From Annona cherimola (taxonomy: Eukaryota; Streptophyta; Magnoliopsida; Magnoliales; Annonaceae), in NCBI GenBank assembly GCA_030490835.1, contig CM059972.1, positions 13,059,764-13,123,763 of the forward strand: a DNA stretch of 64,000 bases, written 5' to 3'. Under the pieces are notes generated by a model. That model had not been told where the DNA came from and searched no databases. It saw nothing but the letters and a program-made list of their open reading frames with translations. This document shows positions 48,047-59,444 of this stretch, piece by piece (within the stretch, counting starts at the first letter, position 1; every line of letters starts with the position of its first letter). The translations under genes were made by a program, and so were the position numbers.

Positions 48047-50045
48047 TAGATATTAATGAACTTTGTAGTTTTATTTTTGATACTTTTACTAGTGTAAAAG
48101 GGACTATAATATTTATATCCTCTAAACTATTCCAGATATTCAATAAAAAATAATTAATTATCTTTATGTCCAACCTATTTTCCATGGGAATTGTATAGTT
48201 TTTATGTGACAATCCTAAATGTGCATGTCTTATGTTAAATTTACGATCTATCCATAACTCGAATGGAGTTTTAATAATAGTGTTATTAAGAACCTTGTTA
48301 AAGATGTATATTTTTTCAGGATTGTTTTTATGAAACCCTATTATTTTTAATTTTTTGATGATTAATGAAAAATTTACTTCATCTATATATTTATCATAAT
48401 TTATATTATAATGAAACTTCTTTCATTTGTCTGAAAAATGAGTTAATATAATAATGTAATATACTATCAATTATTAATATAATAATGAGTACATGACCCT
48501 TACCTACAAATGTATAAAATCGATATAATAAAAAATGAGCTAATAATAAATATCAATTTTAAAGTAGTATTTAAACATTTAAACAATCTAAAATATTATT
48601 ATTATGTGGATATATGATTTTATAAAGTATTATTATATTTTTATGGTAAATATTATTATATTCTAATATATATAAATGGATCTAAATATTTTTCCTAATT
48701 TACATATAAATAATCTATTTTTAAGAAATTATGACTACTGTATAAATTTAGTTTGAATGAAACTTAATCTCCTAACAAAACGTATGATGTTAAATATAAT
48801 AAATGAATTAAATTTTGTATCTATGATGAATATATCAAAAATGGAAAGAGCTGTATTAGAACCGTTTATATATAACCCAATTAAATAAAAGGAGAGGGAT
48901 GATTGCTAATCATACTTTCTAGTTTTTCTGCCGTGTGAAGAAGAGAGTGATTTTGTCTTTCGATCATTTCATTTTGTGGAGGAGTTATCTACGTAGTACA
49001 TTGGAGTTTCAAAACCGCTCGTTTCTATGAATCTAATGTAAGTTCCAAGAACGCTACCTAATTCACAATATTTACTGTAGACGTTTCCACCCTTGTTGAA
49101 GTTCTCGTCTTTAATTGTCTATTAACTTTTTATTTTTCCAAAGTTTAAAAACTTTAATGGGATTTAGGGACTCATAAAGTCAGATCTCTCATGCAATGAG
49201 AGCTGATTGTTGATTGTACCGGTGCATACGTGTCAATATGGATTTCCGACGAGCTCACACATGCCACGATTTTCTTCTCACGTTTGCCGGCTCCGTCCAA
49301 CATATTAAGCCGGTCATAGAGACGAAATTTCAAATAAGATTCAGGACGGTCCAATCGTATTACTCGTTTCTACTCTAATACGTGCATTACACGCCAAGTT
49401 TTCATCTCGCAATAATTAACTTAACTAGCAACATAATAACAATAACAACAAAGGCAAGTCGGTCCAATCATCAGGCATCCGACAAGGATGATGTTTTATG
49501 GGGCCAAAATTATTAAATATATTTGTTTGTAAATAAATCAATATTATGGGTGACCAAAAAAAAAAAAATTTATGGTGAAAATAAACGAAAGAAAATTACT
49601 CACTTGCATGCATGATTTATTATTTATTGGTAGCTTTTTTTTATGACTCGTGTAGAGTTCCTCACCCGGCGTAGCACGTGGGAGTCCTGGCTTTGTCATC
49701 ATGCTGAGGTTATCATGACGCCAGTTAATCATGCACCAGCCAGCCGTCCTTCCAGAAAATGGGCCCGTCGATCGGGTGGGCATTGGGCACCGTCTTCTGG
49801 ACTATCTTCAATGACACGCTTTGAAAATGCTTTCATCTTTGCAGACGCGATAATGATGATCTTGATCATACAGCTGTCCAGACACAACAACAGGTGGACC
49901 CCAATCTCCACGAGGGAGACAGACTGATCTATCTCAACCGTCCATCTCATTTTCCTCCACCGCGCATGGGTTTTGCTTCATAAAATCACGACTCCTAAAC
50001 AGTGATCCCCTTCGAACGGCACCGATCTCTAATCTCTCTACCAAG
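48047..50045. other. Intergenic DNA
   Basis: Very AT-rich to about 48900, then more mixed sequence to 50045. Frames at 49544-49950 overlap on both strands and have no domain. No gene supported. Confidence 0.4.
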
Positions 50046-50049
50046 GAAA

Positions 50050-50360
50050 TCAGCCTTACATATACTAAAATGTAATAAAATTTTATATAATGATTTATTT
50101 ATATATAAATTTTATAATAAGTGATTTATATGTTGAAAAAATCATTTTTAAAAATGTTATTATATCAAACTATTTTATTATATTAAATTTGTACTATTTT
50201 CAGATGGAGTCTATACTCGTATCCAATTGAGATAAATATATATATATATATATATATATACTAATAGAATACATCATTTTAAATACAATGAGTGAAGTAA
50301 ATTATAATTTTATGATAATATGAGACTCATTTTGAGGCAACTGCACTTAAATATAACATA
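50050..50360. mobile_element. Diverged MITE related to the element at 845-1150
   Basis: Shares TATCAAACTATTTTATTAT, TTTCAGATGGAG and the CTCATTTTGAGGCAACTGCACTTAA terminus. An (AT)n run sits at about 50237-50260. The left end is not clear. Confidence 0.45.
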
Positions 50361-50397
50361 TATATATATACACCAAATTTTATGCAATTAGTCGTAA

Positions 50398-50570
50398 GGG
50401 TATACCTGATGGTAACTTATGTTAGTTCATTATTGGCTAGTCATGAGTTCTATTATCCCGTTGAAAATTTCCTTCTATTATCCAATAGTTACAAACATGC
50501 TTAAATGTAATATGAGTTATTACGATGTATATAAATACCCATAAAAAAATTTCATGCAATTCATTTTTAT
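50398..50570 (+). mobile_element. Decayed tRNA-derived SINE-like repeat
   Basis: TACCTGATGGTAACTTATG resembles an A box, and GTCATGAGTTCTATTATCC a B box about 35 bases later. A second copy lies at 52483-52610, with the same order and the same ending ATGTATATAAATACC. Confidence 0.45.
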
Positions 50571-52130
50571 TGTCTTATGACAAAATAGAAATCTAAACAA
50601 TCTTATTGTTTTATATAATTTAGGTAATGCTTGTTAAGCAACTTGGTGTCATGCATGTTCTCCTTAACGATCTCATTATTATATTTTTTCATTTTTATCT
50701 TTATATTTTAATTTTTTGAACAATTATCGTATTTGTTCTCACTCGCTTTTATACTTTCCAAAAATATCATTTCTCACTTTTCCACCATACTCACATTACC
50801 AAATGTTCCTTATTTTATTATGATACTGAAAAATCATTTTAGTCAAAGTTTTAAATGAATTATACCTACTTAAAATGCATAATCGTCAAACACTTAAGAG
50901 TCTACCATATATCATTTAAAACAATTTAACATTTTTTATGGGTATAAATATGATTTAAAATTTTGATTACGTAATTATCATACATTTTTTATATTTTATT
51001 ATACGTACATTTTAATTTTTTGTATTTTTCAATACAATTAACTTATCTACTGTATTATTAATTTTTTACCCCTAATTATTATCTTTGTCATATAACATTA
51101 CTCTCAATTTTTGGAAAAATTTTCCACAAAAATTTTCTTGCTTTTTTATCTCATATTCAACATACCCTTAGATACATTCAAATATGCAATTGAAAAATTA
51201 TAACAACTTCCATATCACTCTTCTAATAGTAAAAACGTTCTGTATGTTCAACGAAAACATTAAATTTTGTATATAAATTCAATCATTTTAGTACATTGAA
51301 TTTTTAGTTTATTAGATGGCATCCATGTACATCTTTAATTGAGATGGAACTTAATTTATTAATTAAGCAAATAATTTAAATTTAATAACGAATGAAATAA
51401 ATTTCATAAATCATTAAGTTAAGCCCAATAGGACTGACAAGGTCTGTTCTATAGAATTGGTACCTAATGTACCCAGACAAGTTTGGTGGGCCCTGATTTG
51501 TTCACGGTTCGAATGCGACGTGGGAGAGGAGGAAAGATAGGATGAGAAAGTGATGTGCGTTTGGAACAAGAAATGTTGTAGAAAAAGCTGCTGGGACGTG
51601 AAAAAATGGGGCGTCATTTCCCTCATTTTTTTCAAACGAGAAAAGTATTTTTTTAAGAATAAAAATTTTTTAATTTAAACCAGGCCTGTAAGAAACAGGG
51701 ATTGAGGGTCCCACCGGCTGGACTTAACAAATTCAGCCATTCATCTGGTCCAGATGGGGTGGACGAAGAAACCCAACTAAAAGCTGAGCCATTTTGGAAA
51801 CCTATGTTTCAAGTCACCTTGATTTCTGGAATCAGTCATCAAAAGGTTGTTCCATCCAAAAAAAAAAAAAAATCAAAATCAAAAGGTTGGTGTGGCTGGC
51901 ATTTCAGTTCAAATCCCCTTGATTTCTGCAACGCATTCAATCATCAGAAGGCTGTACAGCCACCGTTTCCAGGTTGTTTCTCCATCCAAGAGGAATTTGG
52001 TGAAAGGTGTCTCACGTGCTAACTTTTTTACACGTGTGGACCACCTATTGAATCAGCCAACCGTTTGGCCACCTAACATGAGAATTCCAAGTTACATGAC
52101 GCATAATCCTAATTAATAGGATGATTTACA
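50571..52130. other. Intergenic DNA
   Basis: Contains C/T-rich fragments around 50690-51170 resembling the GTGTTTGG MITE family. Small frames at 51414-52116 lack domains; one includes an A-run. A 26-base TTTCAARTC...CTTGATTTCTG similarity recurs at about 51808 and 51905. No gene supported. Confidence 0.4.
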
Positions 52131-52134
52131 AAAC

Positions 52135-52470
52135 CACACCCACATAATTTAATCATAATTGCAAATATACTTATATCGCTTTAGAAATTACAAATAACTC
52201 TTATATAATTTAACCATAATTGCAAATATATCTACACCATTATGGTGTCGCTACTACACTGTCACGATATGGGTATATTGGCAAATATATTTGCAATTTT
52301 AAAAATTAAGTAAGTATATTTAGTTTTTGCAAATATATCCATATAGTTTATATATTTTTACAAATATATCTATGTTGTGATGGTATAATAAAAATTCCAT
52401 AACGGTGCGAGTATGTTCGCAATTATAATCAAACCATATAAGAGTTATTACTTCAACGTACACAATTTTA
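52135..52470. mobile_element. Foldback element with ATTGCAAATATAC arms
   Basis: ATAACTCTTATATAATTTAACCATAATTGC-type sequence near 52193-52225 pairs with its inverse near 52412-52445. Same family as 53690-54085. Approximate ends. Confidence 0.6.
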
Positions 52471-52482
52471 AGAACCGCAACC

Positions 52483-52610
52483 GAGGTATGCTTTAGTAGT
52501 AACTTATGCTAGCTTATTGTTATCTGGTCACAAGTTGGATTATCTTCTTCTCCACTTAAGTGGTATGTAATATAAGTTGCTATAATGTATATAAATACCT
52601 ATTAGAAAAA
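52483..52610 (+). mobile_element. SINE-like repeat, second copy
   Basis: GTATGCTTTAGTAGTAACTT (A-box-like) and GGTCACAAGTTGGATTATC (B-box-like), then TATATAAATACC. Matches 50398-50570. Confidence 0.45.
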
Positions 52611-52707
52611 TGGTGAGAACCAACCATACTTATGAAGTGTAATGAGAAACCCGAGTATCATAAAGCATTCACTAAAAGTAGGGATGAAATCTATGTGCAG
52701 ATAATAC

Positions 52708-53017
52708 GGACGCTGGTTCAATGCACCCGGGTGCATTAAGGCACCTTTTTTTTTATTTTTTTTGAAAATTTTTTTACACGACTGTTAATCTAAGTGTATT
52801 TAACATGTGTATATATTTTTACTATTTTTAAAGATTTTTAAATTACTAAAAATACCACTGATTTTAAAAAATTAGAAAAAAATATCTAAAAATCTTTAAA
52901 AATAGTAAAAATTTATACACATGTTAAATACGCTTATATTAACATTTTTCATAAAAAAAATTTCAAAAAAAATAATAAAAAAGGTAAAGTACACCAAGGT
53001 GCATTGAACCAGCATCC
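52708..53017. mobile_element. 310-bp foldback Mutator-like MITE
   Basis: Begins GGACGCTGGTTCAATGCACC and ends with its inverse GGTGCATTGAACCAGCATCC. The perfect 9-bp duplication AGATAATAC flanks it (52699-52707 and 53018-53026). It shares the core and one palindrome TGCACCCGGGTGCA with the 411-bp elements but has different outer termini. Confidence 0.85.
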
Positions 53018-53026
53018 AGATAATAC

Positions 53027-53690
53027 CCAGTTCTTTTAATGAGAAGATAATGCTTTTCGAGAGAGACCCATGTGGGTCATGTCAGACTCTGGATATGCTA
53101 TCTTGTTAATTGTATCTTTCTTTATATCTTGGGTTCGGATCTATTTGAATATCAGTCATTCAGTCGTCAGAATTATTGTATTTTAAAATTGTTAAATCAT
53201 GCATGTGGACCGTCAAGGGAATGGTCCGTGTTTCTTTTGAAGTTTGAATTATCAATTAACCAATCCACGAGGAATATCCATTAGTTCCATCTCAAAGCTT
53301 CAATGATCAATCCACTTGGTATATTTTTGTTATTATTTTTTTAAAAAAGAGCTGGGATTCCTTTTGTATAGCCACCCTATTTACAAGAATGGTTGGTTGG
53401 GCCGTTTTTATAATAAAAATTCTATTAAATCCTTACCAATTTATTAGTTTCCCAATGAAATGAAAGGAGATCCCATCTGTTCTTTCAAGAAAACTGGTTT
53501 TCTTGTGATTCGTAGGATCGTGTGCGGGCGGAAAGTGGGGATTATTAGGATTAGTGGACGTCTCAGATCAGGTAATGGGATTTTCTTCGTGCTCTAATGA
53601 AAGCTGATGCACAGACGATGACGATGGTCTCATGGTGCTAACCAGTCGGGTTCTTCTAATCTTTGTCGTCGATTAGCAATTTTATTTAAA
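53027..53690. other. Intergenic DNA
   Basis: A 70-codon frame at 53072 has no domain. Nothing else supported. Confidence 0.4.
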
Positions 53691-54085
53691 AGGATTTTTG
53701 CAAATATACTTACATAGTTTAACCATAATTGTAAATATATCTATATAGTTTAGAAATTGTAAATAACTTTTATATAATTTGAGTATAATTACAAATATAC
53801 TTATACGATACTGATGTCATCACGCCTTTGTTATGACACTATTATTACATGGTATATTTACAAATATATACAAATTATATAGGCAAATATGCAAATATGG
53901 TATAAAAAATTTACAAATATACCCACATATGTTGTAGATAGTTTCAAATTTACCCACGTTATAACTATGTCATAATGACATGAGTATATTTGCAATTTTG
54001 GTCAAATTATACGGATTATTTGTAATTTTTAAAACTATTTTAGTATATTTGCAATTATGATCAAACTATATAACTATATTTGCAA
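53690..54085. mobile_element. Foldback element with TTTGCAAATATAC arms
   Basis: TTTGCAAATATACTTACATAGTTTAACCATAATTG near 53697-53731 pairs with the inverse near 54035-54080. ATTGTAAATAACTTTTATA pairs with the region near 54010. Related to 52135-52470. Confidence 0.65.
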
Positions 54086-54895
54086 ATTATCTTATTTAAA
54101 AAGAACACGTTAATTAACTACGTTTTGAAGCCACTAGATTCCATGATATGGACCGTCAGTGTTGCATTCAACAATGCCCATTGGCAAACCTTAAGGCCAA
54201 AATAAATAATGGTGAACCACACCCATTAAAAAAAAACAATGGTGAGCCATGTATCTCATGTGTGAACTGTGAAGTATGATGGGCATGATCCTATCTAGAT
54301 TGCTCAAGAGTTCGTACATGCGGACTCAAAAGGATTATAAATCAGATCATCAAAAAAAGGGATTGTAGATCCTTACCGTTCAATTCGTCTTATGGCCCCA
54401 TCGTGGATTAGGAATACAAATAATATTTTTGTTACAAAAGATCCTAACATTAGTATGGAGGTCCGCATCCAACTGTTGCCGTTGATCATAGTTGCAACCT
54501 TAATTCCTAAGGATTAGAGTGTGGCTAATATTTAAAAATTCTAAAATGAATATGACTCTCATAGGCTGCAAAAGCTTCCGCATTCCTAGATATTGCTCAG
54601 ATTATAGCTTAATCCTATTTATGCAAATCAAATTCTCTACCACAACTGTTAACAAAATAGCCATCTATCTTACTACAAATAAATCAAACGCCATCGGAGA
54701 GTGGCGACATACGGTCAAATACAGTCATTTTGCATATTCCTTGCAACCAAATATCGCATGATTGGTAGTAATTTACATTTGGCTACAACTAATGGTATTA
54801 TTTGACTATATGTAATATTAAAATTTAGCTACTTACAATGAAATGCAAGTAAAATTAAAATTGGCTAAAAGATGACCGCATAGAATAACTTTTAT
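54086..54895. other. Intergenic DNA
   Basis: No gene or repeat identified. A frame at 54519-54761 has no domain. Confidence 0.4.
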
Positions 54896-54898
54896 TAT

Positions 54899-55060
54899 GC
54901 CACTATAGGCTTGCCGTGGTGGTAACATCTAAGGCAAAAGGGTGGCCCGGTTCAAGTCTCCCCTTTCTTGGTATGAAGTGAGAGTTTCACAATTTTTCAT
55001 CTTATGAGGGGGTATTTGCAAATTTTTCCCTTGGCAAGGAGGTGTTATAGAATTTTGTTT
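54899..55060 (+). mobile_element. tRNA-derived SINE
   Basis: GGCTTGCCGTGGTGGTAAC fits an A box and GGTTCAAGTCTCC (54949-54961) fits a B box, spaced about 35 bases apart. The body is a non-coding T-rich tail. No clear target duplication. Confidence 0.55.
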
Positions 55061-56530
55061 GCATTGCATAAACTATAAAGGTTTTGAATCTACTTGATTG
55101 CAATATTAATTGTCACGATATATAAATATCAATAAAAAATAAATTCTATTGTGGTAATTTTAGTTGAAATTTGTAAAAAAAAAATTGCAACTTAATTAAA
55201 CTAAGAAAAAGTACAACAATTTAATATATTTCTAAAAAATTTATCTTTAGTAAAGATATAAAACTAACAAATATAAATATAATTTATCTCTAATCTAATT
55301 TCAACACAATGAACATCTAGTCAAACATAATTATAAATAAATATCTGTTAGATTTTATGTATATCATATATTTTATGTTAAATATAAATTCAAAAATAGA
55401 GTTCAGATTTTGCTTAAATTCAAAGTGAGTGTCCGAAGTATTAGGAGGAACGCAGTGAGATATACTAAATGGATAAGATGTTGAATGAGAAAAATTATTT
55501 TGTAATAAAAAATGAGAAATTATATTAAGATTAGAAAAAATATATTGAAAATGGGAAAGCTACTATTGATATGAATTGAAAGAGGAAATAATATATTAGA
55601 AATAAAAATAATTCTTTAATTTTTATTCTTATATTTACAACTTAATCAATCATTATTCTGAAAAATAGAAAATAAACTCCCTAAATCAAGACTCAAAACC
55701 CAGACCTTCCAAATTAATCCTAGAACTATTCTGAAAAATAAAAAATAAACTCCCTAAATCAAGACTCAAAACCCAGACCTCCCAAATTAATCTTAGGACC
55801 CTTGCCAATTGGTCTAACCCTGCTTTATTGAAGTGCAAACTATTTTTGAAAATATGCTCTCTACTTTAAAGCAATTTTTTTTCTTTTGACGTTTTCATTG
55901 CCTACGGTCCACAAAAATAGCCGAAACGTTTTTAAATTTTGACGGGGAACCTAGAAACTTGCGCGAAAGCGACAATTAAACTTAATTAATTATTGAGTTG
56001 GTTTGAGAAGATGGGCAAGTCGATGCTTACAGATAAAATAAAATTAGCAGCAATAGATACGATATAAAAAGGATAAGCTCAGTAATAAAAAATAAATAAA
56101 TTCGATTATCAGAAACAAAATTAAACATTGCAGTTGATATTGCATTGTAAAATCAAGTTAAATGAAACAATTTTTTTAAAAAAATCTTCTTTAATTAATT
56201 GCCTCCAATCAAACTACAATTACAGCATAAACGGAAGTTGTTTAGATTCAGATCATGATTTCAGAAAAAATCAAGGGACTAGAATTTTTTTCAGAAAATA
56301 AAATGACTTAACATTGTCTTCTATGCCTTGTGCTAGGCCGGTGAAGGTGGCTACTTTGCAGGGTCGCTTTGCAAAATTCGAACAATGTCGAAAAGATACG
56401 AATTACATCGAGTGCATCAAATGACGATTGAGTATAACATAAGGTCCGAAGCCCCTTGAGTCACATCATTCGAAAGATTAATTTTGTTTAGCACTTAACA
56501 TTTTGTTAATATGTTATTTCTATTAGTTTT
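55061..56530. other. Intergenic DNA with one tandem duplication
   Basis: AT-rich, no supported gene. Holds the duplication at 55655-55799. Confidence 0.4.
55655..55799. repeat. Tandem duplication, unit 73 bp, two copies
   Basis: ATTCTGAAAAATARAAAATA at 55655 and again at 55728, followed both times by CTCCCTAAATCAAGACTC and AAACCCAGACC. Only a few differences. Confidence 0.9.
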
Positions 56531-56534
56531 ACTA

Positions 56535-56827
56535 AGGATGTGTTTGGTTGGAGGTAAAACTTTTTGATGAAAACTTTTCAGAGTAGAAGTTGTCAAGTTG
56601 ATAGAAAATGATGTGATATGATAGGAGTAATAATGAGGTGTAAAGAGAATAAAGTTAAAATAAATAGGGTAGTTGTATGGGTATTTGCGTGGAAATGATT
56701 GAAAAGTAGAGTTGTTTATATAGGAAAATGTGAAAAAATAATTAAAAAATAAGGTAGTTATGGAAAGTGAAAAGTTTTTTATTTAAAAGTTTTCATTGAC
56801 ATATTTTGTGTGTAACCAAACACACCT
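56535..56827. mobile_element. MITE of the GTGTTTGG family, complete copy
   Basis: The left end AGGATGTGTTTGGTTG pairs with the right end GTAACCAAACACACCT. Flanking TA occurs on both sides, but the true duplication length is uncertain. Related pieces lie at 591-745, 11521-11800 and 62816-63400. Confidence 0.7.
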
Positions 56828-57997
56828 TAAGTTAAATAATTTGAAGGTAAGCAGCCAGCCCAAGTACTGTTGACTGGAAGAAAGAAAAATATGTTATTTA
56901 TTTTAGAAACATTGGTCACCACATGCATGTTTAGGCGCCGGACTCCTCGTTAGCTTTGAATACTGTTGTACCTCGTGCTGTCGAGATTAATGAAAAATAT
57001 TATTAATTAGCTCATGATTTGTAGTCATTTTCCGCCATCCTGGTAGGCTGGGATCTGTCGAGTGTATATGGATCAACTAGCTGCCATGTGTAATTTCGTT
57101 GCAATATAATAATGCATTTATTTAATTTATTTATTTTTGGGCGGATGTCAGGATCACGTTTCCTTTGACAGGTCAAGTAGTCCGACGGACTTCAGAATCC
57201 GTACTCCTTGGTTGTCTGACAATGCATGAGATTTTTATCTTCAGTCCAACAGACTCGGCTTTTGCATCGTTCATCAATCGGACATGCGGTCAGTAGGGGA
57301 AGGACGATTCAGATTTCCGTGGGTTCAAAACCCTGGAAAATCAGGGACGTTCATCGTGGGTCAGCCAAAGTTTGATCAATGGCCCATCGACCCTAAAATA
57401 ACTTCATCGGCGAAATCGGCCTCCGTCAAATTCGCCACAAAAATAATGCTTTTTTGTTTGGAAACATGTTTTGGACTCCGGTTGAGGACTCTTCTTACCA
57501 GTACACGTGGCAAGATATGACCCAAACGAAAGTCGCGATTGGTCGATGCCTGTACCTGATTTCCTTCCAAACCAGTAATTTATTTATTAAATTTTGTTTG
57601 TTGTTCGTGTTCGTGTTCGTGTTCGTGTTGTTCCTAAGCACCTGTGTATCATCCGTCGCGTCCGTTAGAGCATCTCCGGAGGAATCTTTGACCCGCTTCC
57701 ACGGAGCAGCAACGAGCGCATAGATTTGTACACGCAGAACACACGCCAGGCCTATTTTTGACAAAATTTCTTTCGCCATTAGAATATCCAATGCGATCAG
57801 CATTATGGACGGCTCTGATCTTTCTTTTGATGATGAAATTGGTGGATTAGGGAGAACTGAAGGCTTTGCATGGAGATGGGTTCTTGTGGAGTCTATTTTT
57901 TTTTTTTTTTTTTCGATTACAGGTGCTTGTAGAGTCTTGATGGGATAAAAAGACATTCAGCTCGATTCCTGGGTCGTGTCTTGCACATGGACATGCC
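56828..57997. other. Intergenic DNA
   Basis: GC-richer than its surroundings at 57150-57760. Overlapping frames occur on both strands (57284-57520, 57495-57956), but no domain or family pattern is visible. GTTCGTGTTCGTGTTCGT is a short tandem run at about 57605-57628. Confidence 0.4.
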
Positions 57998-58408
57998 GGA
58001 GCGCAATTCAGTGCACCCGGGTGCATTCAGCCTCAACGCACCCGGGTGCACTGCACCTATTTTTTTTTATTTTTTTTTGAAAATTTTTTCATGAAGCTAT
58101 TAATATAGGTTTATTTAACATATGTATCAATTTTTACTATTTTTGGAGATTTTTAGATATTTTTTTTAGATTTTTTAAAATCAGTGGCATTTTTCGTAAT
58201 TTTAAATTACCGAAAATGCCACTGATTTTTAAAAATCTAAAAAAAATATTTAAAAGTCTCCAAAAATAGTAAAAATTGATACATATGTTAAATAAACCTA
58301 GATTAACCATTGTATACAAAAATTTTCAAAAAAAAATAAAAAAAAATAAGTGCAGTGCACCCGGGTGCGTTGAGGCTGAATGCACCCGGGTGCACTGAAT
58401 TGGGCTCC
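57998..58408. mobile_element. 411-bp foldback Mutator-like MITE, second copy
   Basis: Starts GGAGCGCAATTCAGTGCAC and ends with its inverse. The 9-bp duplication GGACATGCC lies at 57989-57997 and 58409-58417. Each arm has the two TGCACCCGGGTGCA palindromes or near-copies. Exactly 411 bp, like 18583-18993. Confidence 0.9.
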
Positions 58409-58417
58409 GGACATGCC

Positions 58418-59440
58418 CCCGTCTCTGCCTTGGGTATGCAACCGCCCTTCGGTTTTTGTACTCGCAGCCGCACAGGCTCCCACGACGAAATGATTCCCTT
58501 CCCATCACGTGCACTTTCATGCATACGCATGCACTGTCGTTGGATTACTGTCTATGCCTGGTGGGATTAACCTGGCCCGTTGTTTTGATGGTTGTGGCGT
58601 GTCGTGTGGGTGCATCCTGTTGGGCAAAATATCATGCCTGTACATGTTTAGGACATGTAGATGATGGCTAGAAAATAGACCGTTTATTATGTTGGCACGT
58701 AGGTGTTTCCTTGGATTTAAATCCATTCATCATATCCAGGAGGGTAACAGATGAGGTTAGTAAAAGGTTAGAGGCTAACCCTAACACTAGATCATTTATT
58801 AAAATTCAATCTTAATTCGTTTATAATTTATTTATAGAAAATTTCAACACTAACTGTAATCCATTAATATAAATGGATCAAGTTTCAGGTTGCTGATGGA
58901 ATGAAAACAAGTTGAATAATAAAATTTAAAATCAAGGTTTCTAATGACGATAATTTACATAGATTTAAAAGATAAATTTTAATATGTATTATGTATTCTT
59001 AGTTACAATGTTAATTCTATTATTAAGTATGCATAGCTTGTAAAATAAGCATCAAGAAAAAATGCTAATTCTGTTCATTTACGGGTTTTAAACGAGTCAT
59101 GCCGATTCATGTTGAATATTCTCCACCTTGATTTGACTCGGAATAGGTCGTTTGAGTCACGGATTGATCCTATCTTGGTTACACCCTTAATCACATCCCA
59201 TGTATCAAGTCCAATTCAAACTTAAATTTATCTCTAAATATGTATCTGTTAAATATTTTAATTATCTTAACAACCTTGATGACTATTTTTTCATTATTAT
59301 TTATAAATCAGCACACTTTTTTAAAATTAGTGACGTCATGGCTAATTTTTTTACTGCACACTCTCCATGTTAAGCAAGTTCAAGCATACCGCGATAAAAT
59401 TATATACATCATTTTTTTATAATATAATATATTTGATAGG
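58418..59440. other. Intergenic DNA
   Basis: No supported gene. AT-rich from about 58750. Confidence 0.4.
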
Positions 59441-59444
59441 ATCC

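Noticed and set aside
49544..49950. Overlapping frames on both strands
   Set aside because: No domain, and each is antisense to the other. No splice-compatible partner exon was seen.
57284..57956. Overlapping frames on both strands in GC-richer DNA
   Set aside because: No recognised domain, no splice-supported extension. GC content alone explains open frames.
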